Assembly: GCF_041807905.1 (NCBI RefSeq)
Contig: NZ_JBGVSA010000011.1
Coordinates: 1 to 64,000, forward strand
Direction: 5' to 3'
Length of the DNA: 64,000 bases
Source: JBGVSA01 sp041807905
GTDB lineage: Bacteria; Pseudomonadota; Gammaproteobacteria; Burkholderiales; Rhodocyclaceae
Below are positions 43,089-52,791 of the stretch, in pieces; the stretch's first letter is position 1; the number at the start of each line of letters is the position of its first letter. The position numbers were made by a program, and so were the translations under genes. The notes beneath the pieces are model-generated. The model was not told where the DNA came from. It worked only from the letters and a program-made list of their open reading frames with translations, and ran no database searches.

Positions 43089-44105
43089 CTACTTGGCCTT
43101 CATCGGAGTGAATTCCACGGGCACCCAGCTATACCCTTGATCGTCTGCGCGCACGTGGCCGATGCCGGGGAAAGGCAGATGTGCGCCGCCGATCCAGAAT
43201 TTTTCCTTCGCCACGTTGGCCAGCAGTCGCTTGCGCGTGGCAATGGCCGTCTTGCTGTCGACGTCGAAATCGAAAGCGACCTCCGGATGCGCGAATTGCA
43301 CCGCATGGTTGTGGATGATGTCGCCCCACAGCAGGATGCTCTGTCCTTTCGACTGGAACAGGTAGCTGGTGTGACCCGGCGTGTGCCCCGGCGTCGGCAC
43401 GATTGCCAGGCCCGGCAGCAAGGTTTCTCCGGCGGAGTAGGTCGAGAACTTGCCTGCAGTGACGTAGGGCGCCACGGCGTCGCGCGCCATCTTGAAGAAA
43501 GCCTGCGCATCGGCCGGCGCCTTGGCCGCGATGCTCTCGCTCAGCCAGTAGTCGGCCTCGACCCGGGACGCCCGTACCACCGCGTTGGGGAAGGCGGCCT
43601 TGCCGTCGGCATTCAGAAGTCCGCAGGCGTGGTCGGGATGCAAATGCGTGAGCAGTACGAGGTCGACCTGCTCCGGCGTATAGCCCGAAGCCTTCAGGTT
43701 GGCAGCGATGTTGCCCAGGTTCGGCCCGAAACACTGTGCCGTGCCTGTATCGACCAGCACGAGGTGCGTGCCGGTATTGACGAGGTAGGCGTTGACCGCG
43801 GTCTGCGTCCCTTCGGTCGTGCTCAGGAACATGCGCGCCAGCAGCGACTGGATGTCCTTGGCGCTGGCGCCCTTCATCAGTTTCTGGTCGAGCACGACGA
43901 ACCCGTCGTACAGCGCCGTGACTTCAAAGTCGCCCAACTGCATGCGGTAATAGCCGGGCACTTGCGTACCGGCCTGCGCAACCGGCTGGGCGGGCTTCGT
44001 CGTTTGGGCTGCCGCAGGAAGCGCCGTGACGCTGGCGCAGATCATCAGGGCCGGTAACGCCACCTGGAGAAGGGTTCTAAACGCTTTGTGGCACGTGGTA
44101 GACAT
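43089..44105 (-). CDS. Exported MBL-fold metallo-hydrolase
   Basis: A 338-residue protein with a signal peptide (ALPALMICASVTALPAAAQ). The metal-binding motif is LVLLTHLHPDHACG (HxHxDH), followed by a later His in PTPGHTPGHTSY and Asp in LLWGDIIHNHAVQ. N-terminal YYRMQLGDFEVTALYDGFVV and the tail FWIGGAHLPFPGIGHVRADD fit the lactonase/QuiP-like or alkylsulfatase-like secreted MBL group. Likely periplasmic. A beta-lactamase or quorum-quenching activity cannot be decided from this. Upstream on the chromosome is a hairpin that separates it from the FAD/Fe-S gene. Confidence 0.85.
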   Translation of the reverse strand: MSTTCHKAFRTLLQVALPALMICASVTALPAAAQTTKPAQPVAQAGTQVPGYYRMQLGDFEVTALYDGFVVLDQKLMKGASAKDIQSLLARMFLSTTEGTQTAVNAYLVNTGTHLVLVDTGTAQCFGPNLGNIAANLKASGYTPEQVDLVLLTHLHPDHACGLLNADGKAAFPNAVVRASRVEADYWLSESIAAKAPADAQAFFKMARDAVAPYVTAGKFSTYSAGETLLPGLAIVPTPGHTPGHTSYLFQSKGQSILLWGDIIHNHAVQFAHPEVAFDFDVDSKTAIATRKRLLANVAKEKFWIGGAHLPFPGIGHVRADDQGYSWVPVEFTPMKAK

Positions 44106-44127
44106 GGTCGCTCCTATGCAAAGAGAG

Positions 44128-44149
44128 AGGCCGCCATGGCTGGCGGCCT
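44128..44149 (-). terminator. Terminator after the FAD/Fe-S oxidoreductase gene
   Basis: AGGCCGCC (44128-44135) pairs with GGCGGCCT (44142-44149) around ATGGCT. On the minus strand it follows the stop at 44225 by about 75 bases and is followed by CTCTCTCTTTG. It lies between that gene and the MBL gene's start. Confidence 0.6.
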
Positions 44150-44224
44150 TTCGCTACGGATGGTGAACAACAACGTGGGTGATGCGCGGGACGGACGCGT
44201 GCTGCAACGTCCGCCCGCTGAGGC

Positions 44225-47200
44225 TTACAGCAGAACGCGCTCGATGCCGCCCTTGTTGGCGCGTTCGACGTACTCGCTCATCCAGTTCTCGCCGAGGACG
44301 CGCTTGGCCATTTCGATGACGATGTAATCGGCGTCCATGCCTTCCACATCATCCTCGTAGCGCGTCAAGCCTTGCAGGCAGGCCGGGCATGAGGTGAGCA
44401 GCTTCACGGGGCCGTCGAAGCCGTCGGCACGCAGCTTGTCGGCGGTGCGCTTGATCGACTCTTCCTTCGAGAAGCGGACCTGCGTCGAAATGTCGGGGCG
44501 CGCCACGGCCAGCGTGCCGGCCTCTCCGCAGCAGCGGTCGGTCTTTTCCACACGGCTGCCGTCGGCCAGCTTGAGCAACTGGTTGGTGGTCTTGGTCCCG
44601 TCCTGCAGCTTCATCGGTGTGTGGCACGGCTCGTGGTACATGTAGCGCACGCCGCTGATGCCGTCGAGCACCACGCCCTTTTCGAGCAGGTATTCGTGGA
44701 TGTCGATCATCCGGCAGCCCGGGAAGATCTTCTCGAATTCATACATTGCGAGCTGGTCGTAGCAGGTGCCGCAACTGACCACCACGGTCTTGATGTCGAG
44801 ATAGTTGAGCGTGTTGGCGACGCGATGGAAGAGCACGCGGTTGTCGGTGCTCATCTTCTCGGCCTTGTCGTACTGGCCCGCGCCGCGCTGCGGATAGCCG
44901 CAGCACAGATAGCCCGGCGGCAGCACGGTCTGTACGCCGACGTGGTACAGCATCGCCTGCGTGGCAAGGCCGACCTGCGAGAACAAGCGCTCCGAGCCGC
45001 AGCCGGGGAAGTAGAACACCGCCTCGGAATCGCTGGTGGTCTTGGCCGTATCGCGGATGACCGGAATGACGTCGGCATCCTCGATGTCCAGCAACGCGCG
45101 CGAGGTGCGCTTGGGCAGATTGCCCGGCATCTTCTTGTTGAAGAAGTGCACCACCTGCGCCTTCATCTCGGGGCGGCCGAGCGACGAAGGCGGCAAGGCC
45201 GTCTGGCGTTTGGCGACGGGCTTCATCAGGCTGGCGACGAATCGCTGCCCCTTGAAGCCCCATTCCATCATGAGGGTGCGAACCGTCTTGATGGTCTGCG
45301 GGTTGGTGGCGTTGAGGAAGAACATCGCCGCCGCCTTGCCCGGATTGAACGTCTGCTTGCCCATCTTGCGCAGCAGATTGCGCATGTTCATCGACACGTC
45401 GCCGAAGTCGATGTCCACCGGGCACGGGTTGTAGCACTTGTGGCATACGGTGCAGTGATCGGCGACGTCTTCGAACTCAGCCCAGTGCTTGATCGACACG
45501 CCACGGCGCGTCTGCTCTTCGTACAGGAAGGCTTCGATCAGCAGCGACGTAGCGAGGATCTTGTTGCGCGGGCTGTAGAGCAGGTTGGCGCGCGGCACGT
45601 GCGTGGCGCACACGGGTTTGCACTTGCCGCAGCGCAGGCAGTCTTTCACCGACGTTTGAATATCGATGAGGTCCGACTGCTGCATGATGAGCGACTCGTG
45701 GCCCATCAGGTTGAAGCTCGGCGTATAGGCGTGCGTGAGGTCGCCGCCTTCCATGAGCTTGCCCTTGTTGAAACGACCTTCCGGGTCGACCTTGTTCTTG
45801 TAGGCGCGGAACGGCGCGATTTCGTCTTCGGTGAGGAATTCGAGCTTGGTGATGCCGATGCCGTGTTCGCCCGAGATCACCCCGCCGAGGCTGCGCGCCA
45901 GGTGCATGATGCGCACGACGGCCGCGTTGGCTTCCTGCAGCATCTCGTAGTGGTCGGAGTTGACCGGCAGGTTGGTGTGCACGTTGCCGTCGCCCGCGTG
46001 CATGTGCAGCGCCACGAACACGCGGCCGCGCAGCACTTCGGTGTGCACCTGCTCGAACTTGTCGAGCACCGGCTTGTAGAGGTTGCCCTCGAAGACCTCT
46101 TCGATCGGTTCTTTCAGCTCGTCTTTCCACGAAATGCGGACGGAATAGTCCTGCACGCGGTGGAACAGCGTCGGGTTGGCTGCCTTGTTGGTCAGCTCGC
46201 CCGCTTCGATGCCCAGTTCGGCGAACTTCGCCTCGGCTTCGGCCAGCGGCGTGTCGAGGTTGTCGTAGATCCACTGCCAGCGGGCGCGCACGTGCGACAC
46301 CAGTTCGAGCGCGCGGGCGCGACGATCCGACAGGAGCACTTCTTTCTCAAGCTGCTCATCGTTGCTGCGGATGGGCAGGTCGCCATCGAGGAATGCTGCG
46401 ATGGCGTCGGTCAGCTTGAGTTTGTTGGTGATCGACAGCTCGATGTTGATGCGCTCGATGCCGTCGCAATAATCGCCCATGCGTTCGAGGGGAATCACCA
46501 CGTCTTCGTTGATCTTGAAGGCGTTGGTGTGCTTGGCGATGGCGGCTGTTCGGCCGCGGTCAAGCCAGAACTTCTTGCGCATGTCCGGCGTGACGGCGAT
46601 GAAGCCTTCCGCGCCGCGGCGGTTGCAGATGCGGACCACTTCGGATGCGGCCTGCATGACGGCTTCGTCGTCGTCGCCGACGATGTCGCCGATCAGCACC
46701 ATCTTGGGCCGGCCATGGCGCTTGGCCTTGGTGGCGTAGCCGACGGCCTTCACGTAGCGCTCATCGAGGTGTTCGAGGCCGGCCAGCATGACGCGGGCGT
46801 TGCCGGTCTTGGGCAGCCGGTCGATGTAATCCTTGATCTCGACGATGGCGGGCACGGCTTCGCGTACCTGGCCGAAGAACTCCAGGCACACGGTGCGCGT
46901 GTGCGGAGGCATCTTGTGCAGAATCCACACGCACGACGTGATGATGCCGTCCGTGCCTTCCTTCTGGATGCCCGGCAGGCCACCGAGGAACTTGTCCGTC
47001 ACGTCCTTGCCGAGGCCGACCTTGCGGAAGCGTTCGCCCGGCATGGTCAGCGTTTCTTCGGACAGCAGCTTCTTGCCGCTGGCGTCGAAGCGACGCAACA
47101 GGAAGACGACTTCTTCCTGATCGTGGATCTTGCCCAGGTTGTGCGACTGGCGGATCACTTCCAGCCAGTTGCCGTCCGGCATGACCATCTTCCACGAGGC

Positions 47201-48148
47201 CAGATTGTCGAGCGCGGTGCCCCACAACACGGCCTTTTTGCCGCCGGCATTCATGGCGACGTTGCCGCCCACACAGGACGCATCGGCCGAGGTCGGGTCG
47301 CAGGCAAACACAAAACCGGCTTCTTCGGCGGCGTCCATCACGCGGCGCGTTACCACGCCGGCGCCGGTAAACACGGTTGCGTAGGGTTCTTCCACGCCTG
47401 GCAACTGCACCATCTGGACCTTGTCCAGTTGTGTGAGTTTCTCGGTGTTGATGACTGCCGAGTACGGCGTCAGCGGCACTGCACCGCCGGTGTAACCCGT
47501 GCCGCCCCCGCGCGGGATGATCGTCAGCCCGAGTTCAATACAGTCGCGCACCAGATGACCGATTTCTTCTTCGGTATCGGGGTAGAGCACCACGAAGGGA
47601 TATTCGACGCGCCAGTCGGTGGCGTCGGTGACGTGCGCGACGCGGGCGTAGCCGTCGAAGCAGATATTGTCGCGGCGCGTGTGGCGCGTCAGCAGTTTCT
47701 GCGCGCGCTTGCGCAGGTCGTAGGTTTTCTCGAAGTGGCGGGCGAAGTCGTCCACCGCGCCGCGGGCAGCTTCGACCAATAGCCCGACCTTGGCGGCGCG
47801 ATCATGATCGTCGCCTTCGGATTCGATCCGGCGCTTTTCGACTTCATCGAGTCGGTGGCGCAGGGCCGAGACCAGCGCGCCCCGGCGGCCGCGGTTGTCG
47901 ACGAGATCGTCTTCCAGGTACGGATTGCGCTGCACGACCCAGATGTCGCCCAGCACCTCGTACAGCATGCGCGCGGAACGCCCCGTGACCCGTTCGCTGC
48001 GCAGCGATTCGAGCACCTCCCACATCGGCGCGCCGAGCAGACGGATGACGATCTCGCGGTCGGAGAACGAGGTGTAGTTGTACGGGATCTCGCGCAGGCG
48101 TGCCGGTGCAGCCGGCTGGTGGGTGGCGAATTCTGGGGCGGCTTGCAT
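44225..48148 (-). CDS. Fused FAD-binding oxidase and Fe-S (GlpC/LutA-like) oxidoreductase with DUF3683
   Basis: A 1307-residue protein. Residues 1-~170 carry DUF3683 (REIPYNYTSFSDREIVIRLL, VQRNPYLEDDLVDNRGRRGAL). Then a FAD-binding PCMH domain with LTIIPRGGGTGYTGGAVPLT, CDPTSADASCVGGNVAMNAGG, and a C-terminal oxidase part with VALHMHAGDGNVHTNLPV and GGVISGEHGIGITKLEFL. Two 4Fe-4S motifs follow, CLRCGKCKPVCATHVP and CTVCHKCYNPCPVDI. CCG/heterodisulfide-type regions are YFPGCGSERLFS, YLCCGYPQRGAG and TDRCCGEAG. It is a D-lactate/glycolate-type dehydrogenase with its electron-transfer part fused into one chain. Electrons would go to quinone. Such fusions are characteristic of betaproteobacteria. 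Confidence 0.88.
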   Translation of the reverse strand: MQAAPEFATHQPAAPARLREIPYNYTSFSDREIVIRLLGAPMWEVLESLRSERVTGRSARMLYEVLGDIWVVQRNPYLEDDLVDNRGRRGALVSALRHRLDEVEKRRIESEGDDHDRAAKVGLLVEAARGAVDDFARHFEKTYDLRKRAQKLLTRHTRRDNICFDGYARVAHVTDATDWRVEYPFVVLYPDTEEEIGHLVRDCIELGLTIIPRGGGTGYTGGAVPLTPYSAVINTEKLTQLDKVQMVQLPGVEEPYATVFTGAGVVTRRVMDAAEEAGFVFACDPTSADASCVGGNVAMNAGGKKAVLWGTALDNLASWKMVMPDGNWLEVIRQSHNLGKIHDQEEVVFLLRRFDASGKKLLSEETLTMPGERFRKVGLGKDVTDKFLGGLPGIQKEGTDGIITSCVWILHKMPPHTRTVCLEFFGQVREAVPAIVEIKDYIDRLPKTGNARVMLAGLEHLDERYVKAVGYATKAKRHGRPKMVLIGDIVGDDDEAVMQAASEVVRICNRRGAEGFIAVTPDMRKKFWLDRGRTAAIAKHTNAFKINEDVVIPLERMGDYCDGIERINIELSITNKLKLTDAIAAFLDGDLPIRSNDEQLEKEVLLSDRRARALELVSHVRARWQWIYDNLDTPLAEAEAKFAELGIEAGELTNKAANPTLFHRVQDYSVRISWKDELKEPIEEVFEGNLYKPVLDKFEQVHTEVLRGRVFVALHMHAGDGNVHTNLPVNSDHYEMLQEANAAVVRIMHLARSLGGVISGEHGIGITKLEFLTEDEIAPFRAYKNKVDPEGRFNKGKLMEGGDLTHAYTPSFNLMGHESLIMQQSDLIDIQTSVKDCLRCGKCKPVCATHVPRANLLYSPRNKILATSLLIEAFLYEEQTRRGVSIKHWAEFEDVADHCTVCHKCYNPCPVDIDFGDVSMNMRNLLRKMGKQTFNPGKAAAMFFLNATNPQTIKTVRTLMMEWGFKGQRFVASLMKPVAKRQTALPPSSLGRPEMKAQVVHFFNKKMPGNLPKRTSRALLDIEDADVIPVIRDTAKTTSDSEAVFYFPGCGSERLFSQVGLATQAMLYHVGVQTVLPPGYLCCGYPQRGAGQYDKAEKMSTDNRVLFHRVANTLNYLDIKTVVVSCGTCYDQLAMYEFEKIFPGCRMIDIHEYLLEKGVVLDGISGVRYMYHEPCHTPMKLQDGTKTTNQLLKLADGSRVEKTDRCCGEAGTLAVARPDISTQVRFSKEESIKRTADKLRADGFDGPVKLLTSCPACLQGLTRYEDDVEGMDADYIVIEMAKRVLGENWMSEYVERANKGGIERVLL

Positions 48149-48261
48149 CGTGGTGGCGGGCTGGCGGCTTCGCAGCGGCTAAAAGTTCAGCATTTTACCT
48201 GCTTGGACGCCTAAAGCGGCCCCGCCGCCAGTGGGGTTTCTGCCTGTATGGCCAAAACCGG

Positions 48262-48298
48262 CCCCGACCGACCACGTAGAACGGGCTGCCGGTCGGGG
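48262..48298 (-). terminator. Terminator after uraA
   Basis: CCCCGACCG (48262-48270) pairs with CGGTCGGGG (48290-48298). On the minus strand it follows the uraA stop by 17 bases and is followed by CCGGTTTTGG. It ends the permease transcript before the FAD/Fe-S gene. Confidence 0.7.
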
Positions 48299-48314
48299 AA
48301 AGCGCAGATCGCGC

Positions 48315-49598
48315 TCAGTGGCTGCCGCCGAGGTCTTCGACGATCTCTTCTTCTTTGCGGTAGTGGCTGATCAGGCGGAAGACGATGCTCATGGCGATGC
48401 CAACCACCGTCGCCAGCGCCATGCCTTTGAGCTCCGCCGCACCGATCTGGATCTTGGCGCCCGAGACCCCGATGATCAGGATCACGCTGGTCAGGATCAG
48501 GTTCTGCGGGCGGTTGTAGTCGACTTTCGACTCGATCAGCACGCGCACGCCGGACGCGGCGATCACGCCGTACAGCAGCAGCGACACACCGCCCATGACC
48601 GGTACCGGGATGGCCTGGATCGCCGCCGCCAGCTTGCCCACGCACGACAGCAGGATCGCCAGCACGGCCGCGCCGCCGATCACCCAGGTGCTGTAGACCT
48701 TGGTGATGGCCAGCACGCCGATGTTCTCACCGTAAGTGGTATTGGGCGACGAACCGAAGAAGCCCGAGAACATGGTCGACAGGCCATTGGCGAACAGCGA
48801 GCGATGCAGGCCCGGGTCTTTCATCAGGTCCTTCTGCACGATGTTGGCCGTGACGACCAGGTGCCCGATGTGCTCGGCGATGACGACCAACGCGGCCGGG
48901 ATGATGGTGATGATTGCCACCCATTCGAAGCGCGGCGTGTAGAAGGTCGGTAGCGCGAACCACGCGGCGTCCTCGATGCCCGAGAAGTTGACCATGCCCA
49001 TCGCGCCGGCCAGCGCATAACCTGCCAGCACGCCGATCAGGATCGGGATGATCGCCAGGAAGCCACGGAACAGTACCGAGCCCAGTACCGTGATCGCCAG
49101 CGTGGCCAGCGAAACGAGCACGACCTTGCCGTCGGCCATTGCGCCTGCCTTGGGCAGCAGGCCGGCCATGTCGGCGGCGACGCCGGCCAGTTCAAGGCCG
49201 ATCACCGACACGATGGCGCCCATCGCCGCAGGCGGAAAGATCACGTCCAGCCAGCGCGTACCGGCTTTCGAGATGATCAGCGCGACGATGCAGAAGATCG
49301 CGCCCGATACGATGAAACCGCCCAGTGCGGCTTCATAGCCATGCGTGGGCAGGATCAGCAAAACGGGCGACAGAAAGGCGAAGCTCGAACCCAGGTAAGC
49401 GGGAATCTTGCCGCGGCAGATGAACAGGTACAGCAGCGTGCCGATGCCGTTGAACAGCAGAATGGTCGCCGGATTGACCTTGAACAGGATCGGCACCAGC
49501 ACGGTGGCGCCGAACATGGCAAAAAGATGCTGCAGGCTCAGCGGCAGCGTCTGCAACAGCGGCAGACGCTCGTCGACCCCGATAACGCGACGCGTCAT
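48315..49598 (-). CDS. uraA: Uracil/xanthine permease (NCS2 family)
   Basis: A 427-residue polytopic membrane protein; ATG at 49598 with GGGGGG upstream. The family signatures are LQHLFAMFGATVLVPILFKV, PAYLGSSFAFLSPVLL, VIGLELAGVAADMAGLL, IITIIPAALVVIAEHIGHL, and LFSGFFGSSPNTTYGENIGV, followed by GGVSLLLYGVIAASGVR. The EHIGH and SSPNTTYGEN blocks are conserved in UraA, the proton-linked uracil carrier of the inner membrane. Uracil and xanthine carriers share the fold; the NTTYGENIG block fits uracil. The gene stands alone, followed by its own terminator. Confidence 0.88.
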   Translation of the reverse strand: MTRRVIGVDERLPLLQTLPLSLQHLFAMFGATVLVPILFKVNPATILLFNGIGTLLYLFICRGKIPAYLGSSFAFLSPVLLILPTHGYEAALGGFIVSGAIFCIVALIISKAGTRWLDVIFPPAAMGAIVSVIGLELAGVAADMAGLLPKAGAMADGKVVLVSLATLAITVLGSVLFRGFLAIIPILIGVLAGYALAGAMGMVNFSGIEDAAWFALPTFYTPRFEWVAIITIIPAALVVIAEHIGHLVVTANIVQKDLMKDPGLHRSLFANGLSTMFSGFFGSSPNTTYGENIGVLAITKVYSTWVIGGAAVLAILLSCVGKLAAAIQAIPVPVMGGVSLLLYGVIAASGVRVLIESKVDYNRPQNLILTSVILIIGVSGAKIQIGAAELKGMALATVVGIAMSIVFRLISHYRKEEEIVEDLGGSH

Positions 49599-49695
49599 GA
49601 AAAATCCCCCCTTTGTTATTGGCAAACCGGCGCGATTATCCGCGCGAATCAAACATGACGCGAGTCGCCGCCACGGCGACGGGCACGGCGCCGGA

Positions 49696-50430
49696 TCAGG
49701 CCGACAGCGTGCGTGTTTTCAGATGGCGGAAGTAGCGCTTTTCCAGCAGGCGGAAAGCGAACACCACCACACTGGTGATCAACAGATACAGCAGCCCGGC
49801 CATCATGAAAGGCAGGTAGGGCTCGGAATAGTTGGCATAGACGTCGCGCGCCACGCCGGTGATGTCGGCGATGGTGATGGTGCTGACGATGGCCGAGCCC
49901 TGCAGCAGGAAAATGATCTCGTTGCCGTAGGCGGACATGGCGCGGCGTGCCGCGCTCGGCAGCACGATGCGGCGCATGGCGAGCCCGGGCGACATGCCCA
50001 TTGCGCGGGCCGCTTCGATCTCGCCCTGCGGTGTCGTTTCAATCGCGCCGCGCACGATTTCCGACGTGTAGGCGCCAGTGTTGAGCATCAGCGCCAGCAA
50101 TGCCCAGGGCCAGGCTTCGCGCAGGATCGGCCACACGGCCATCTCCTGGATGGCAGGGAAATGCAGCGACAACTGCAGGCCGACGCCGTAATAAATGATG
50201 TACGCCTGCACCAGCATCGGCGTGCCACGGAAAAAATGGCTGTATCCCGCCACCAGCCAGCGCAACCATGATTTTTCGCTGCGTGCCAGCACGATCCCGG
50301 CTGGAACGGCGATCAACAACCCCAGTAGCAGGGCCGTGCCGACCAGCCAGATGGTCGTCCACGCGCCCGCGGCAAAGGCGCCGAGGTTATCGGTGATGCT
50401 GGGCAGGCGTTCGATGAAGTAAGAGAACAT
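49696..50430 (-). CDS. Basic amino acid ABC transporter permease HisM-like
   Basis: A 244-residue inner-membrane permease with five predicted helices, starting MFSYFIERLPSITDNLGAFAAG. It carries the EAA loop EIEAARAMGMSPGLAMRRIVLPSA, which contacts the ATPase, and the family block LNTGAYTSEIVRGAIETTPQ. It follows the HisQ-like permease gene at a 6 bp distance on the same strand. Together the two permeases form the channel of a HisJQMP-type importer for Arg, Lys, ornithine or His. Confidence 0.85.
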   Translation of the reverse strand: MFSYFIERLPSITDNLGAFAAGAWTTIWLVGTALLLGLLIAVPAGIVLARSEKSWLRWLVAGYSHFFRGTPMLVQAYIIYYGVGLQLSLHFPAIQEMAVWPILREAWPWALLALMLNTGAYTSEIVRGAIETTPQGEIEAARAMGMSPGLAMRRIVLPSAARRAMSAYGNEIIFLLQGSAIVSTITIADITGVARDVYANYSEPYLPFMMAGLLYLLITSVVVFAFRLLEKRYFRHLKTRTLSA

Positions 50431-50436
50431 GGCTGA

Positions 50437-51129
50437 TCAGCCCTCGCGCACGGCAAAACCGCGGTTGAAGCGTCGCTTGAGTCGGCGCAGCACCAGCACT
50501 GAAATGCTGGTGAAAACGAGGAAGATCAACGCCACGACCATGTAGAAGAAAAATGGCATGGTCTTCTTGGCGGCCAGATCGGCGCGGAACACCATGTCCG
50601 ACAGGCCGATGATCGATACCAGTGCCGTCGTCTTGAGCAGCACCAGCCAGTTATTACCGAGCCCTGGCAGTGCGTTGCGCAGCATCTGCGGAAAGACGAT
50701 GCGACGGAAGATATGGCGCTTTGATAGCCCGAACGCCTGCGCCGCTTCGATCTGCCCATGCGGGATGGCAAGGATGGCGCCGCGAAAGGTCTCCGCCATG
50801 TAGGCGCCGAAGATCAGCCCGAGCGTCACGCAACCGGCGATGAAGGGGTTGATCTCGAAGTAGTCGAGCTGAAAGTGGTCAGTGATGTTGTTGGCGACGT
50901 CCTGCCCGCCATAGAACAGCAGGAACATCAGGACGAGATCGGGCACGCCACGGAACAGCGTGGTGTACAGCGTCACTGGCGCGCGCAGCAGCGGATTGGG
51001 CGACAGCCGCAGAGGCGCGACCGTCACGCCGATCGCCAGCGACAGCGCGAGCGACACCAGGGCCACGGCAAGCGTGATCCAGGCGCCGTGGAAAATATTG
51101 GCCAGGTAACCGGGCAGCTCGGCTGGCAT
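50437..51129 (-). CDS. Basic amino acid ABC transporter permease HisQ-like
   Basis: A 230-residue permease; ATG at 51129 (MPAELPGYLANIFHGAWITL). The open frame continues upstream without homology. Membrane helices such as LAVALVSLALSLAIGVTVAP and MVVALIFLVFTSISVLVL flank the EAA loop QIEAAQAFGLSKRHIFRRIVFPQ. LLFYGGQDVANNITDHF resembles HisQ. It stands between the binding protein gene and hisM, so operon order is ATPase-binding protein-permease-permease. Confidence 0.85.
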   Translation of the reverse strand: MPAELPGYLANIFHGAWITLAVALVSLALSLAIGVTVAPLRLSPNPLLRAPVTLYTTLFRGVPDLVLMFLLFYGGQDVANNITDHFQLDYFEINPFIAGCVTLGLIFGAYMAETFRGAILAIPHGQIEAAQAFGLSKRHIFRRIVFPQMLRNALPGLGNNWLVLLKTTALVSIIGLSDMVFRADLAAKKTMPFFFYMVVALIFLVFTSISVLVLRRLKRRFNRGFAVREG

Positions 51130-51187
51130 AGGGATAGAGGGGTCGAACGGGCACCGCGCGCGGCGCCCGGTTTCAATCAAGCGTGAA

Positions 51188-51970
51188 TCAGTTTGCCGAC
51201 TTCGGCATGACGTAGATGTCGCGGCCGAAGTACTTGTTGCTGATCTTCTGGTATTCGCCGCTGGCTCGGATGGCCTTGATGGCGGCGTTGTATTCCTCGA
51301 CCAGCTTCTTGTCGTTCTTGCGTACGGCGATCGAAATGCCGTTGCCGAAGTAGACCGGGTCGGTGATGGCCGGGCCGAAGACTTCATAGTCCTTGCCTTC
51401 CGGACGGTTCAGGAAGCCGTCTTCCAGCACTAGTGCATCGGCGAAGAGCAGGTCGAGGCGACCCGAGCGCAGATCGAGGTTGGCATCGGTCTGCGAGCTG
51501 TAGCGCTTGAGTTCGACCTGGCCCTTGAGCTTTTCGGTGGCATAGCGATCGAACACGGACGAGCGCAGCACGCCCAGCGTCTTGCCTTTGAGGCCTTGCG
51601 GGGTGATTTCGATCTTCGCGCCTTTCTTGCGCACGAAAATGCCGGGGTTCTGATAGTACGAATCGGTGAAGGCAACGTTCTTCATGCGCTCCGGTGTGGC
51701 GTTCATCGAAGCGATGATGGCGTCGATCTTGCGCGTATTGAGCGCCGGGATCAGGCCGTCCCAGGCGATCTGCTTGATCTCGCAGCGCGCCTTCATCTGC
51801 GCGCACAGCGCCTTGGCAATATCGATATCGAAACCCGTCATCTCACCGTTGGCAGAGGTCTCGGAGAACGGGGGGTAGCTGCCGTCGGTGGAGACGCGCA
51901 GCACGCGCTCCTGCGCGTGGGTGGTCAGGGCCATGCAGCCCAGGACGAGAGCGATCAGATAACGTTTCAT
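51188..51970 (-). CDS. Periplasmic amino acid-binding protein (HisJ/ArtJ-like)
   Basis: A 260-residue protein with a signal peptide, MKRYLIALVLGCMALTTHAQ. It shows the family opening VLRVSTDGSYPPFSETSANG, then GFDIDIAKALCAQMKARCEI, AWDGLIPALNTRKIDAIIAS, RSGRLDLLFADALVL and FGNGISIAVRKNDKKLVEEY. It binds a basic amino acid and delivers it to the two permeases encoded downstream. Ligand choice (His, Arg, Lys or ornithine) cannot be read with certainty. Confidence 0.87.
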   Translation of the reverse strand: MKRYLIALVLGCMALTTHAQERVLRVSTDGSYPPFSETSANGEMTGFDIDIAKALCAQMKARCEIKQIAWDGLIPALNTRKIDAIIASMNATPERMKNVAFTDSYYQNPGIFVRKKGAKIEITPQGLKGKTLGVLRSSVFDRYATEKLKGQVELKRYSSQTDANLDLRSGRLDLLFADALVLEDGFLNRPEGKDYEVFGPAITDPVYFGNGISIAVRKNDKKLVEEYNAAIKAIRASGEYQKISNKYFGRDIYVMPKSAN

Positions 51971-52011
51971 GGTTGGACTCGGTGTGGAAACGGTTGGTCG
52001 GCGGCGGGGCG

Positions 52012-52791
52012 TCAGCCCTTGAGCGTGTTGGACAGAAATTGCCGGCAGCGCTCGGATTCGGCGTGGTTGAACACCTTGTCCGGCGTGCCTTGTTCTTCGA
52101 TACGACCTTCGTGCAAAAAGACGACCTGCGAAGACACTTCGCGGGCAAAACTCATCTCGTGGGTGACGACGATCATCGTGCTGCCTTCCGATGCAAGGTC
52201 TTGCATGACCTTGAGTACGTCGCCGACCAGTTCGGGGTCGAGCGCGGAAGTCGGTTCGTCGAACAGCAACGCTTCGGGCTCCATCGCCAGGGCGCGGGCA
52301 ATGGCTGCGCGCTGCTGCTGGCCGCCCGAAATATGTGCAGGGTAATAGTCGCGGCGTTCGTACAGGCCGACCTTGGAGAGCAGCGCGTTGGCCCGCTCGA
52401 TGGCTTCATTGCGCGGCACGCCCAGCACGTGGATGGGCGCTTCGATGAGATTCTCCAGAATCGTCATGTGCGCCCAGAGATTGAAATTCTGGAACACCAT
52501 CGACAGCCGTGCGCGGATACGCTCGATCTGGGCAGGGTCTTCCGCCACGCGCCGGCCGCGACGATCCACGCGCAGGCGGACTTGCTCGCCATCGAGCACC
52601 ACATCGCCCTGGTCGGGCATCTCAAGAAAGTTGAGGCATCGCAGGAAGGTGCTCTTGCCGGACCCCGAAGAGCCGAGAATGGAGATCACGTCGCCCTTGC
52701 TGGCGGCCAGCGAGATGCCCTTGAGCACTTCATGTTGGCCGAAACGCTTATGGATGTCGCGCGCTTCGAGCATGAGGGGGCTGGATGGCAT
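52012..52791 (-). CDS. Amino acid ABC transporter ATPase (HisP-like)
   Basis: A 259-residue ATPase with Walker A ILGSSGSGKSTFLRCLNFLE (about residues 35-54), Q-loop MVFQNFNLWAHMTIL, signature HISGGQQQRAAIARALAM, Walker B ALLFDEPTSALDPEL and H-loop TMIVVTHEMSFAREV. HisP-type insert residues EQVRLRVDRRGRRVAEDPAQ are present. First gene of the four-gene transporter operon on the minus strand, followed 41 bp later by the binding protein gene. It powers import in the complex. Confidence 0.9.
   Translation of the reverse strand: MPSSPLMLEARDIHKRFGQHEVLKGISLAASKGDVISILGSSGSGKSTFLRCLNFLEMPDQGDVVLDGEQVRLRVDRRGRRVAEDPAQIERIRARLSMVFQNFNLWAHMTILENLIEAPIHVLGVPRNEAIERANALLSKVGLYERRDYYPAHISGGQQQRAAIARALAMEPEALLFDEPTSALDPELVGDVLKVMQDLASEGSTMIVVTHEMSFAREVSSQVVFLHEGRIEEQGTPDKVFNHAESERCRQFLSNTLKG

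Noticed and set aside
44621..47782. A 1053-codon frame on the plus strand
   Set aside because: It is antisense to the FAD/Fe-S oxidoreductase, whose motifs are unmistakable. Such long mirror frames are common in GC-rich genes, and the peptide is His/Ala/Arg-rich with no family pattern.
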